From contig NZ_CP046452.1 of NCBI RefSeq assembly GCF_009734385.1, positions 868,001-932,000 on the forward strand: a DNA stretch of 64,000 nucleotides. The letters run 5' to 3'. Under the pieces are notes generated by a model, which was not told where the DNA came from, did no database searches, and was given only the letters and a program-made list of their open reading frames with translations. Each line of letters begins with the position of its first letter. Positions within the stretch are counted from its first letter, which is position 1. Origin of the DNA: Corynebacterium kalinowskii (GTDB taxonomy: Bacteria > Actinomycetota > Actinomycetes > Mycobacteriales > Mycobacteriaceae). Shown in pieces: positions 39,491 through 48,227 of the stretch. The translations under genes were made by a program, and so were the position numbers.

Positions 39491-40444
39491 CTACATGTTG
39501 GAGACGATGACCTCTCCCTGGTGCCATTCCTTGTCCAGCTTTTCCTTCAGGCCTGGGTCGAGGGCTCCTGGGGTAACTACTTCGAGGTCAGCGTTGTACT
39601 GGACGCGCACCTTGGAGCCTTCTGGCACGAGGTTTGGCACGGCAAGGAGGTTGGCCAAATTCTCGATCTTGTCTTGCATGACGCCTGGGTCGCCGTGGAT
39701 AACGACGAACTTGCCGCCACATCCTTCTTGCTTGAGCAGCAGCTCGCGGTCCCCAAGCTTGAGCTTTTCGTCTTCAAATGCGCCGTGGAGGTAGCGCAGG
39801 TTGTCTACGCAAGTTTCGTTGGTGTGCTCGGTGAAGTCGGCCGCGATCAGCCACAAGGCGGTTAGGCGGGAGTACTCGTACTTGCCTTCCATGATTGGAA
39901 CGGTGCCCATGACCATGTCCCATTCCTTCTTCAGATCCAGCAGCTGACTCTCGTAGGAGACGGCTTCGGCGGTGGCAAGCACTGGCCCAACTTGGTCACC
40001 CACGTGTGTAGTAATGCCGTGGGTTTGCTGGGCATCAGCGGCTAGGGGTTGGACGGCGTCGAGAATGCGCTTGATTTCGTCGTCTGGCAGGGTATGCGGG
40101 ATTTTGACGGCGACGAGCTTGTCCATTCCCTTAGGGTCGGCGTTGACCCGCACCTCTGGGGTGACTACGCCGCGGAGTTGAGCGACGTACTCTTCGACGA
40201 AGCGGAAGTCGTCAGGGCCGGTGGCGAGTGCTCCGCCGGATCCGCCGAGTGCCTTCTCGAGGTCGGCAGCGCTGCCCTTGGATTCAGCCTTGGTAGTGGG
40301 CGTCGCGGACTCGGTTGCAGCCTCGGTTGCAGGCTGGGTGGCAGTTTCGGTGTCGGAACCGGCAGGTGAAGTTCCGGACAGTGGGTTATCGCAGCCAACG
40401 AGCAAGGCTGCGGCGACGATCAGGGCTGGGATGTGGAGTTTCAT
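39491..40444 (-). CDS. Secreted lipoprotein, tandem paralogue 4 of 4
   Basis: 317 residues. Signal peptide with lipobox LLVGC (Cys19), then a Ser/Thr/Glu/Ala-rich linker to about residue 65. The ectodomain shares DPKG-x5-V-x-I-P near its start, two cysteines (ETCVDNL and EGCGGKFVVI) and a C-terminal W-x2-G-x-V-x-V block (EWHQGEVIV) with the two genes upstream. Likely anchored outside the membrane. Function unknown. It is the last gene of a four-gene - strand run with gaps of 57-81 bases. Confidence 0.78.
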   Translation of the reverse strand: MKLHIPALIVAAALLVGCDNPLSGTSPAGSDTETATQPATEAATESATPTTKAESKGSAADLEKALGGSGGALATGPDDFRFVEEYVAQLRGVVTPEVRVNADPKGMDKLVAVKIPHTLPDDEIKRILDAVQPLAADAQQTHGITTHVGDQVGPVLATAEAVSYESQLLDLKKEWDMVMGTVPIMEGKYEYSRLTALWLIAADFTEHTNETCVDNLRYLHGAFEDEKLKLGDRELLLKQEGCGGKFVVIHGDPGVMQDKIENLANLLAVPNLVPEGSKVRVQYNADLEVVTPGALDPGLKEKLDKEWHQGEVIVSNM

Positions 40445-40501
40445 TGGAGATCCTTGTGTGTTGAGGGCGCACAGGGGCGCAATGAGGTGGGGAAATGGCG
40501 G

Positions 40502-41440
40502 CTATTTGGCTTGCTGGACGATGACAGCTCCAAGATCCCAGATCTTGCCGAGCTCGCCTTCGAGACTTGGATTTGGAGGGCCTGCGGTTTCGACGACCAG
40601 AGTGCCGTCATTTTCAACCACCACGACAGAGTCCACTGGGACGAGGTCTGGGGTTTGTACGACATTGGCGATGGTGTCCAGCTTCAGTTCGAACTTGCCT
40701 GGCTTGCCATAGATCACGACGTGTCGGTTGTCGCAGCCGGGAAAGCGCATAACCATGCCGAGGTCATTCACGCCCAGCTCATCTTCCTGGAAAGAGGAGT
40801 TGATCTTGCGGATCTTTTCGCCGCAGGTGTTCCTGTCATAGTTTTCAAAGGCTTGGAGAGCCGTGCCTTCAGGGCTGACAATGCCGAACTCAAAGTAGTC
40901 CTTCATTTTCGGGGCAGCGGCGTTAATGAGGTCCCACTGTTCGGTTAGCTTCATCACCGGCAGGAAAGGTGCGGTGGGCTGCGCAGCGATGGCGATATTG
41001 CCTTCAGTGCGTCGGCCTACTTCGGTGATGATGCCCTTGTTTTGGTAGGTCTGTTCCGCGATGGGCTGGATTTTCTCCAGGGATGCCTTCACGTCCTCGT
41101 CCGGGATAGACGTGGGAAAGTTGATCGTGACGGCCTTGCGCTCGCCCTTCGGGTCAACGTTGACGGTGGCGCCGTGGGGGACAAGTGGGATGAGGTCGCC
41201 GGCAAGGCGCTCAGCGAAGACGAACTTAATATCGTCTTTCGGTGGTGGGGCAATGGTGGTGCCGAATGTCAGGGTGGATGGTGGCGCCACGGTGGTGTTG
41301 GCTGCAGCTGACGGGTCCGCGTTGGTGGTTGTGGATTCTTTGTCCTTGCCTTGATACAGGACGAAGGCAAGTGTGCCCGCGATGATTACCGCGACGGCGA
41401 TGATTGCGGTGGTCACAATCATGCGACTCGAGTTATTCAT
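40502..41440 (-). CDS. Membrane-anchored extracellular protein, tandem paralogue 3 of 4
   Basis: 312 residues from ATG 41440, preceded by GAGGA; an in-frame TTG at 41452 is less likely. An N-terminal span (about 5-27, IVTTAIIAVAVIIAGTLAFVLY) is followed by a Thr/Ala linker and the shared ectodomain. That domain has VDPKGERKAVTINFP, cysteines in NTCGEKI and PGCDNRHVVI, and the end IWDLGAVIV. It is clearly homologous to the lipoprotein downstream and more weakly to the gene upstream. Anchored, not lipidated. Confidence 0.78.
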   Translation of the reverse strand: MNNSSRMIVTTAIIAVAVIIAGTLAFVLYQGKDKESTTTNADPSAAANTTVAPPSTLTFGTTIAPPPKDDIKFVFAERLAGDLIPLVPHGATVNVDPKGERKAVTINFPTSIPDEDVKASLEKIQPIAEQTYQNKGIITEVGRRTEGNIAIAAQPTAPFLPVMKLTEQWDLINAAAPKMKDYFEFGIVSPEGTALQAFENYDRNTCGEKIRKINSSFQEDELGVNDLGMVMRFPGCDNRHVVIYGKPGKFELKLDTIANVVQTPDLVPVDSVVVVENDGTLVVETAGPPNPSLEGELGKIWDLGAVIVQQAK

Positions 41441-41521
41441 TAGTCCTCGCAATGGGTTTGATTTTGCTAATTAAGCTACCAACACCGAGGAAGTTTGGCG
41501 CGCGGAATCTGGGAATTGTTT

Positions 41522-42340
41522 CTATTTACCCTGAATCCTCACTGCGCCGAATTCCCAGTTTTGGAAGGCATTCCGTTCAACGACGGGGTCGGTAGATGAA
41601 TTGGTGATGGTCAAATCACCGCTTTCATCCACTGTGATGCTCGTATCGGGGTGGAATGTTCCCGCGTCCTCTAGCGCAGCCTCTATTCGGGTGAGGCTTT
41701 CCGTCATAGGTCCGTCATGATCGTCAAAAGTGACCCGTGCGCGGTTGCAGTTGTAGAAATCAACATCATCGACCAGTGGTTGCTTGTCCTCGGGAAGGGC
41801 GCTCAATGTGGTGCGCAGCTCGCGCAAGAGGCTGGCGCAGGACTGGGCGTCGGGAAGCTCCTGGTCGTAGGTGACCGAGGTGCCGGAGTATCCGAGAGCT
41901 ACCCGCGAGAAGCCTTCGGGCAGGTTCTGGGTGGCAAATCTGGTTTTCTCGTAGCGCTTTTGCAAGCCGGGGTGATCGGGGCTCACGACGAGGGTGAAGT
42001 ATCCCCAGTTTGTATATCGAGTGAGATCAGCATTGCCATCATGTTGGGTGATGAGATCGTTGGTGATGGAGTCGAGGTCGGTGATCACTTCGGTAACGGC
42101 TTCGTCACTGGTGGTAGCAGGCACACTGATGTAGGCCCAGATGTCCCCGCCTTTGGGGGATTGACTCACCCTGACGTGTGCGCCATCCGGTAGGGCCTGC
42201 TCGTACCTTGCCTGGAAGCTCTGAGCCAATTCGGATTCTTCGAAAGACTTGCGGGCGACCTTGGCGTTGAAGAGCACAAGGCCGGCAATTAGCAGAACTA
42301 TGAGACCGAGCGGAACGAGCCAGGAGGGTGGCTTTTTCAT
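41522..42340 (-). CDS. Membrane-anchored extracellular protein, tandem paralogue 2 of 4
   Basis: 272 residues with an N-terminal span (about 8-26) directly after MKKPPSW and an extracellular domain. Shared family marks are SPKGGDIWAYISVP, cysteines in AQSCASLL and YNCNRARVTF, and the end NWEFGAVRI. Shorter linker than the two downstream genes. No enzyme motif recognised. Confidence 0.75.
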   Translation of the reverse strand: MKKPPSWLVPLGLIVLLIAGLVLFNAKVARKSFEESELAQSFQARYEQALPDGAHVRVSQSPKGGDIWAYISVPATTSDEAVTEVITDLDSITNDLITQHDGNADLTRYTNWGYFTLVVSPDHPGLQKRYEKTRFATQNLPEGFSRVALGYSGTSVTYDQELPDAQSCASLLRELRTTLSALPEDKQPLVDDVDFYNCNRARVTFDDHDGPMTESLTRIEAALEDAGTFHPDTSITVDESGDLTITNSSTDPVVERNAFQNWEFGAVRIQGK

Positions 42341-42400
42341 GAGACCCCATCGATGTCAGGAGTAGGCATAATTCCATAGTCGCACCTAATTGCGCATTTC

Positions 42401-43162
42401 TCAGTGCTTTGAAGGCAGGGTCACCCACACGTTGCCGTGTGGCCAACGCTCGCGGAGAGGCTCTGGGCTTATCGACGCCCCCGTCTCATCAATACGAATA
42501 GTGCCGTCTTCCATGTGGAGAGTTGCCTTGTAACCCGCGCCGAGTTCCGGGGAGCTGTCGATGAAGGCGGCAAGGTCGCCCAGTATGCCGGGACGGTCGG
42601 CGAAGACGATGGTCCAAGAATCGCTCACGAAAGTGGTGCGCAGGGGCGAGGAGAAGTTCTCCAATTCCGAGTTCAACGCTCTGACATCGTCCGAAGTGTC
42701 CAGGTTTGGGTGGGTGAGGATGGCGGAGCGGGACCTGGTGTGGAGGCTGATGTGGGTGATGTTCAGGGCGAAATAGGGGCCGGTGTCCGACCATGCGGAG
42801 GCTTTGGTGTCATTGATCGTCACCGTTTTGTAGTCGACGGTGGTGTTTAGGCGGAATTGGATTCCCCAGAAGCCATCTGGCTGTAGGTTGTCGGCCCAAT
42901 CGAGTACCTGGCTGACCTGCTCAAACGTCATGGATTCTGCGGAGGCGGTAACTTCCAGTATCGGCTGCACGCCACAGCCGGGGTTGAAGTCTTCGAGTTC
43001 GATATGGACGCTGTCTGGGGCGGAGTTCAGGACCGCAGCTTTAAGCGGAGGGAGTTTATCGGTCTGGTAGGGGCGGCAGGGATCGGCGATTTCCCAGATG
43101 GGCGGGAGGAGCGCGAGCAGGAGGACTGCTGCCAGGATGGCGAGCAAAATACGACGTTGCAT
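42401..43162 (-). CDS. Membrane-anchored extracellular protein, tandem paralogue 1 of 4 (divergent)
   Basis: 253 residues from ATG 43162 after GGGAGAACA, with one N-terminal hydrophobic segment (about 4-22) that may be an anchor or a signal peptide. The C-terminal block RWPHGNVWV matches the family. Both family cysteines are absent (the positions read SDDVRAL and SDSWTIVF); two others, in ADPC and PGCG near the N-terminus, could form a different disulfide. First gene of the run. Function unknown. Confidence 0.68.
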   Translation of the reverse strand: MQRRILLAILAAVLLLALLPPIWEIADPCRPYQTDKLPPLKAAVLNSAPDSVHIELEDFNPGCGVQPILEVTASAESMTFEQVSQVLDWADNLQPDGFWGIQFRLNTTVDYKTVTINDTKASAWSDTGPYFALNITHISLHTRSRSAILTHPNLDTSDDVRALNSELENFSSPLRTTFVSDSWTIVFADRPGILGDLAAFIDSSPELGAGYKATLHMEDGTIRIDETGASISPEPLRERWPHGNVWVTLPSKH

Positions 43163-43461
43163 TGTTCTCCCGCTTAAGAGTTATGGACTACCAGCAGTGG
43201 TGTGATGCGGCGGTAGTCAAAATTGTTTCCGGGGGTGCTTGTGAATACACCTCTTAGCAACATTTTCAAAGGCCGTGACTGTGGGGCATTTTCGTCATAT
43301 ACCCCCAGCATGGGGAGTGTTTAACTTGATTAATGGCCGTTAACTGAAATTTCATTCACGCTTTCCCGTCGCCTGGCCCCGTGCTACAACCAGTGCATGT
43401 GATTCACATCACCCACATGGGGGTCACGTATCACGAATTGATCCTTTGAGAAGGGAAGAGC
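43163..43461 (+). promoter_or_regulatory. Divergent promoter region upstream of the AAHS-type transporter
   Basis: 299 bases between the tandem paralogue run (- strand) and the MFS gene (+ strand), AT-rich in the middle. It holds the GlxR-like site at 43398-43413, and GAGAAGGGAAGAGC just before ATG 43462. No gene is supported. Confidence 0.55.
43398..43413 (+). promoter_or_regulatory. CRP/GlxR-like binding site
   Basis: TGTGATTCACATCACC fits the GlxR consensus TGTGA-N6-TCACA except at the last base(s). GlxR is the cAMP-responsive global regulator of corynebacteria and controls several aromatic-compound transporters. The site is 49 bases before the transporter start. Confidence 0.6.
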
Positions 43462-44799
43462 ATGACCGTTACCACCACCGCACCTTCACGTGCACACGAG
43501 ACAACTTCTGATTGGCGTTCGCCCAAGCACCGGCTTTCGGTTTACGGTGTTGTCGCCATTATGTTCACTGCCATGATCTTCGACGGTTATGACATCGTCG
43601 TTTATGGCGCTATCCTTCCGACGCTGCTTTCCGAGCCACACCACATTGGCCAGCTCAGCGCCGCCGTGGCCGGCAGTCTCGGTTCGTACACCATGATCGG
43701 CATCATGTTCGGTGCGCTGGGAGCAGGTGCGATTGGTGACCGCATTGGCCGCCGACGCATGATGCTGGTTGCTTTCGTGTGGTTCTCAGTGGGCATGGCT
43801 GCGGGCGCCTTTTCGACGTCCATTGCTATGTTCGGCGCTACGCGCTTCTTCACTGGCCTTGCCCTGGGTGTTATTACTGCCGGTGGTGGTGCCGTTATCG
43901 CGGAATTTGCTCCCGCTTCCCGCAAGAACATGTTCAATGCGATCGGCTACGCAGGTATTCCGGTAGGCGGCGTCGTCGCCTCGATGTTCGCGATCTGGTT
44001 CGAGGACATGATCGGCTGGCGCGGGCTCTTCTTGATCGGTGCCTCCCCAATTCTGTTCCTGTTCCCGATGGCACTGTTCATGCTTCCCGAGTCCCCGAAG
44101 TGGCTGACCGCCATGGGCCGTGGTGACCGCGCCCGCGCGATCTGTGAGAAGTTCGATTTCCCAGAGTCTCAGTTCACCTCAGAAAAAGTCGTGGTCACCG
44201 AGAGTGGTGAAAAGGAAAAGATTGGATTCGGCGCCATCTTCTCCCGCCAGTACGTGGTGTCCACGCTGCTGATTGGCGTCATGAGCTTCATGGCCATCAT
44301 GGCCGTGTACGGCCTGAACACCTGGCTGCCACAGATCATGAAGGAAGCAGGCGTTTCCGCCACCTCCGGCCTCTACACCCTGGTCGCCCTGAACTTCGGC
44401 GCGGCTGCTGGCGCGTTGGCTGCCTCCAAGGTTGCTGACGTGATCGGACCGAAGCCCGTCATCATCTTCACCTTCTCCGCCGCCGCGATCTGCATGTTCG
44501 CCATGCCATACCTGGCCTCACCGTGGCTCATGTTCCCAGCCATCGCCATTACGGGCATGGGTGTGACCGGCACCCAGATCCTGATCTACGGCATGACGTC
44601 CCACCACTACCCAACGAGGGCCCGCCAGGCAGGCATGTCCTGGTCCTCCGGCTTCGGCCGACTCGGCGGCATCGTTGGACCGATGCTCGGCGGTATCCTG
44701 ATCACCATGGGCCTCGGAGCTGCCGACGCCTTCATGTTCTTCGCCATCGCCACCGTCATCGGTGCTATCTGTACCGTATTGGTGCCGGTTCGGAAGTAG
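43462..44799 (+). CDS. MFS transporter of the aromatic acid:H+ symporter (AAHS) type
   Basis: 445 residues, twelve spans. FDGYDIVVYGAILPTLL in span 1 is the hallmark of AAHS permeases (DGxD motif), and GDRIGRRRMM is motif A in the first half. Relatives include BenK, PcaK and GenK, which import benzoate, protocatechuate or gentisate; I cannot choose between them. No aromatic degradation genes are in the window. The strong ribosome site and GlxR-like site suggest carbon-source control. A terminator follows. Confidence 0.88.
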   Translation: MTVTTTAPSRAHETTSDWRSPKHRLSVYGVVAIMFTAMIFDGYDIVVYGAILPTLLSEPHHIGQLSAAVAGSLGSYTMIGIMFGALGAGAIGDRIGRRRMMLVAFVWFSVGMAAGAFSTSIAMFGATRFFTGLALGVITAGGGAVIAEFAPASRKNMFNAIGYAGIPVGGVVASMFAIWFEDMIGWRGLFLIGASPILFLFPMALFMLPESPKWLTAMGRGDRARAICEKFDFPESQFTSEKVVVTESGEKEKIGFGAIFSRQYVVSTLLIGVMSFMAIMAVYGLNTWLPQIMKEAGVSATSGLYTLVALNFGAAAGALAASKVADVIGPKPVIIFTFSAAAICMFAMPYLASPWLMFPAIAITGMGVTGTQILIYGMTSHHYPTRARQAGMSWSSGFGRLGGIVGPMLGGILITMGLGAADAFMFFAIATVIGAICTVLVPVRK

Positions 44800-44812
44800 T
44801 TTCTGAAGCTCC

Positions 44813-44843
44813 AAAGCCCCTAGCCGTGCGCTGGGGGCTTTTG
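44813..44843. terminator. Terminator between the MFS gene and the convergent helicase gene
   Basis: AAAGCCCCTAGC (44813-44824) pairs with GCTGGGGGCTTT (44830-44841) with one wobble, loop CGTGC, followed by more T on the + strand and A-rich sequence on the other side. Confidence 0.8.
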
Positions 44844-44873
44844 CCTGCTTATCGACGCGCCGGAGTCAGGAAT

Positions 44874-47777
44874 TCACTTGCCCGTTAGGTTGGATGACGT
44901 CTCAAAATAGTTGAAAAGATCGGGCTCGACCTCGTGCTCCAGAATGAGATCCATATTGACGACGTTGAGCATTTCCCCTTTATTTCCCGGCATCGTGGTC
45001 TGCGCAGCATTCGTGGAAACTGCCTGGCCCAGGTAAAAGAAGTCAGTTCCTTCGGCGTCGTCTTTTTTAACGAAGACATGTATTTCGACTGAATTGGTAA
45101 CTATGTCTACGACTTCGTCTGAAGAAAGCGTGCGACGACTTCTAGTGAACCAATGAAGGGTGCGCGGGTCCTTAAACTTATCCCCGTAGCTGACGCTCGC
45201 ATCGACATTTTCGTCTTTATGGTAGGTAACGAAAATCGGACAGGAGGCGGTGGCCCGATCTCGTTTGTATCCGTAAATGGTGCTTTCGTTGTTACCTTGC
45301 CAATTAAGGAGACGGCACACATCTTTTCGAGAGTATCGCTCGCCCACGACCAGGCTTCCATTCCATGAATAACGGTGTCTGGCGAGGAACAAACCTGTTT
45401 CTATGATGTCGTCTACATGGGTGCGGAATTCCGAGGAGTTTGCGTAATCTTCTGCAAATTCCTTGTTGAGAGGGTTATTTTCTCCCTCAGAAATGACAAT
45501 CGGGTTTTCCCCAAACCGTTTCCTTTGGGCTCCTGTGATGAATTTGTAGCTAAGTACCCTCAAAGCAGATTCGACCACGGATTCATCGTCGCTTGTATCA
45601 AAATCAGACAAGGTATTACGCAAATCGCTTCTGCTTGAATCGTTTTCTACAAGTAGTCGCTTTAACACCAGCAACTCATGCGGTCTTTTGCCGTTGAGTA
45701 GTTCAGAGGATAGGAAATCCAAGAAATGCTTTTGACGAGGTGATGGCGTAGATTCAACAAACTTCAATGAGGAGAGCAGCGACCAGTAGTTGTGATAGCT
45801 ACTTCCGATGAGAACTGGATCTACTAAATCAAATCGTGCGAAGTCGATAAGTCTCGGTAACGTGCCATGCCTGTGCAGGTATGTAAGGATGTCAGTTTTG
45901 AATTGAAACTTCCCATTCAAGGTAGCCTTCGCTAGTGACATCAAAATTCGTGATTCGGCAATTTCATCGAAATTGACACTGGATACGCCGGAAATCGCTT
46001 TCCGGTCCCTGCCATCCGTGCCGATAATCTTCTTCCGAATGTTGTCTTTATTGCGTGAATTATCCCCAAATAAAGCGATCGGAATGAGGAAGTTATTTGA
46101 GTAATTTCCGATGAAATCGATTACGCGAAGATGATCTTTTCCTTCAAACTTTCTCAAGCCTCTGCCGAGCTGTTGGGTGAAAATAATGCTGGATTGAGTA
46201 GCGCGCAGCATGACGATCTGGTTCAAGCAGGGAATATCGATCCCCTCGTTGAAAATGTCAACAGTAATGATGTAGTCAAGCTCGCCATTCTCTAACAGAG
46301 CCACAGCCCGTTCTCGATCTTCGCGTGAATCGTCGCCAGTTAGGGCTAGCGTACGTAGCGGTTTTCCAAATACATTGGATTGATTGAACAATCGGGAGAG
46401 CTCGTGAGCTTCTTCCTTTCGGCTACAGAACATAAGTCCTCGGACATCTTGCGGGAGTCCATACATTTCGAGCTTTTCAATCACGAATCGCACTCGTTCA
46501 TCGCAGACGAGGAATGCGAGATTCGAGGTTTCGGTAATTGTGGTTGAGTTATTTACGGTGTAATCCGCGACTCCAAAGTAATGGAATGGCACCAGCATCT
46601 TTTCTTCAAGTGCACGTTGCAGTCTGATTTCGTAGGCAACGTTATAGTCGTACAACTCAAAGATATTGAACTTGTCTGTGCGCTCGGGAGTGGCAGTCAA
46701 ACCGAGCAAGAACTCGGGATCAAAATGATCGATGATTTTTCGAAAGGATTCTGCGGCGGAGTGGTGAGATTCGTCGATAATGATGTAGTCGAAATAATCT
46801 CGAGGTAGGGATTCAAGGACTGCTGGCTGTGTGAGCGTTTGAATAGTTGCGAAAACAAATCGTCTGTCGATTTCTCGTCGAGCCCCACTAAAGCGGCCAA
46901 ACTCACTGTCCGGAAGCTGAAAGACCTTTTGGAATTCCTCCAACGCCTTAGAAGCAATTTGTTCTCGGTGAACTACGAAGAGCAGTTTCTTCGGATTCGC
47001 TTCTTTGGCGGCCAGGGCTGCGAGAATAGTTTTTCCTGTGCCAGTTGCGGACACGATGATTGCTTTTCGAGCACCCAGTTCACACAGTTCTGCTAGGGAA
47101 TTCAATGCCTCCTTTTGCATGCTATTAGGCGTGATCGTGTCTTCAAGCGGCAGCACTTCGCCTGCGAAACTTGCCACAGATGGGCGTACTTGAGGTCGAC
47201 GCGTGGCCTCGTACTGCCGAATCCATGATTCAGTGAGCGGAACAGAAAAATCGAGCTGACGAGCAATCGCCGATTCGAGTTGAATTGCGATGTTTCCTGA
47301 TGTCTGTGTGGAGAACCGGAGATTCCATTCCTGGTTTGAAACCAAAGCTTGGTCAGTGAGATTTGAACTGCCCACTATCGCGGTGAGCATTGGGGACTTC
47401 TCAAAAACGTAACCCTTGGCATGGAAACCAACGTTCGGGTGTTGGTAAATATGCACGTCGATGTTCTTGAAGTTCAAAAGCTCACGAAACATTGACGGTT
47501 CATTGAAGTCCAAATATCGGGAAGTAATGATGGTTCCCCGGCCCTTGAACTTCAAAAATTCGTTTTTCAATAACGCAAGGCCACTAGGGGTGATGAAGGC
47601 TATCGAAAACTGGAAAGAATTGCAGGTCCGCAGTTCGTTGGTAATTGCGGCCAGCATCGTCCGTTCATCTTCAAAATTCGCAATCAAACGCGGATCATGA
47701 ATCTCAAGTGCAGGATGTGCGTTGTTAATGAATCCGAACTCAAGATCTGCACGGAAGCTCGTCGGCGAGCTGCTCAA
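44874..47777 (-). CDS. PLD-nuclease / SF2 helicase / DUF3427-like protein
   Basis: A 967-residue fusion. Residues about 30-180 form a phospholipase-D-like nuclease domain: H119-A-K121 and GSSN about 16 residues later, with Glu126 where HKD enzymes have Asp. An SF2 helicase core follows: Walker A SATGTGK249T, DEAH-type box D335-E-S-H338, TATPERTD at 361, and motif VI QQLGRGLRK. The last third matches the DUF3427 pattern (SRKDVCRLLNW...YGYKRD...TLHWFTRSRRT...FYLGQA). This architecture occurs in scattered bacteria and is associated with DNA repair or defence. The gene is AT-richer than its neighbours (28 of 60 G/C at 45841-45900 against 35 of 60 at 44461-44520), suggesting transfer. It starts three bases after the NUDIX gene. 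Confidence 0.9.
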   Translation of the reverse strand: MSSSPTSFRADLEFGFINNAHPALEIHDPRLIANFEDERTMLAAITNELRTCNSFQFSIAFITPSGLALLKNEFLKFKGRGTIITSRYLDFNEPSMFRELLNFKNIDVHIYQHPNVGFHAKGYVFEKSPMLTAIVGSSNLTDQALVSNQEWNLRFSTQTSGNIAIQLESAIARQLDFSVPLTESWIRQYEATRRPQVRPSVASFAGEVLPLEDTITPNSMQKEALNSLAELCELGARKAIIVSATGTGKTILAALAAKEANPKKLLFVVHREQIASKALEEFQKVFQLPDSEFGRFSGARREIDRRFVFATIQTLTQPAVLESLPRDYFDYIIIDESHHSAAESFRKIIDHFDPEFLLGLTATPERTDKFNIFELYDYNVAYEIRLQRALEEKMLVPFHYFGVADYTVNNSTTITETSNLAFLVCDERVRFVIEKLEMYGLPQDVRGLMFCSRKEEAHELSRLFNQSNVFGKPLRTLALTGDDSREDRERAVALLENGELDYIITVDIFNEGIDIPCLNQIVMLRATQSSIIFTQQLGRGLRKFEGKDHLRVIDFIGNYSNNFLIPIALFGDNSRNKDNIRKKIIGTDGRDRKAISGVSSVNFDEIAESRILMSLAKATLNGKFQFKTDILTYLHRHGTLPRLIDFARFDLVDPVLIGSSYHNYWSLLSSLKFVESTPSPRQKHFLDFLSSELLNGKRPHELLVLKRLLVENDSSRSDLRNTLSDFDTSDDESVVESALRVLSYKFITGAQRKRFGENPIVISEGENNPLNKEFAEDYANSSEFRTHVDDIIETGLFLARHRYSWNGSLVVGERYSRKDVCRLLNWQGNNESTIYGYKRDRATASCPIFVTYHKDENVDASVSYGDKFKDPRTLHWFTRSRRTLSSDEVVDIVTNSVEIHVFVKKDDAEGTDFFYLGQAVSTNAAQTTMPGNKGEMLNVVNMDLILEHEVEPDLFNYFETSSNLTGK

Positions 47778-47780
47778 TTC

Positions 47781-48173
47781 TTAATACTCCTTGGCGATGA
47801 GCTCTACGGCTGGAACATCTGCCGGAGCCCACTCTAATTCGAGCATTTCAGTGCCGGTCAGCCAACGGATTTCCGCGTGCTCGGTAAGAACAGGCTCGCC
47901 CTTCACAAGCGTGCAGTAATAGGTGGAAAGCACGATGATCGCGAAATCGTATTCGTGTTCGGTAGTTGTGATGTGGCTGCCCACTTCTGCATCACACAGC
48001 AGTTCTTCCTTAAGCTCGCGCGCCAGAGATTCTTCTGGAGTTTCACCTGGCTCGATCTTGCCTCCTGGAAACTCCCAGTAGCCAGCGAGAGACTTGCCCT
48101 CGCCACGGCGTGCGCACAAAACTTTGCCGTCACGAACGATGACAGCGCCAGTAACTTCGATTCGCTTTTTCAT
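47781..48173 (-). CDS. NUDIX (deoxy)nucleoside triphosphate pyrophosphohydrolase (MutT/NudG-like)
   Basis: 130 residues with an intact Nudix box G38-x5-E44-x7-R52-E53-L-K-E56-E57. FPGGKIEPGE and the N-terminal VTGAVIVRDGKVLCARRGEGKSLAGYWEF match the MutT/CTP-pyrophosphohydrolase group that cleaves unusual or damaged (d)NTPs to monophosphates. It is first in an operon with the helicase (three-base gap), so the two proteins probably work together, one on nucleotides and one on nucleic acid. Confidence 0.9.
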   Translation of the reverse strand: MKKRIEVTGAVIVRDGKVLCARRGEGKSLAGYWEFPGGKIEPGETPEESLARELKEELLCDAEVGSHITTTEHEYDFAIIVLSTYYCTLVKGEPVLTEHAEIRWLTGTEMLELEWAPADVPAVELIAKEY

Positions 48174-48227
48174 GTGCGCATCTCCTCCGCTCGATTGCTA
48201 ACTCCAACGACTTTAACACCGCCGGCT

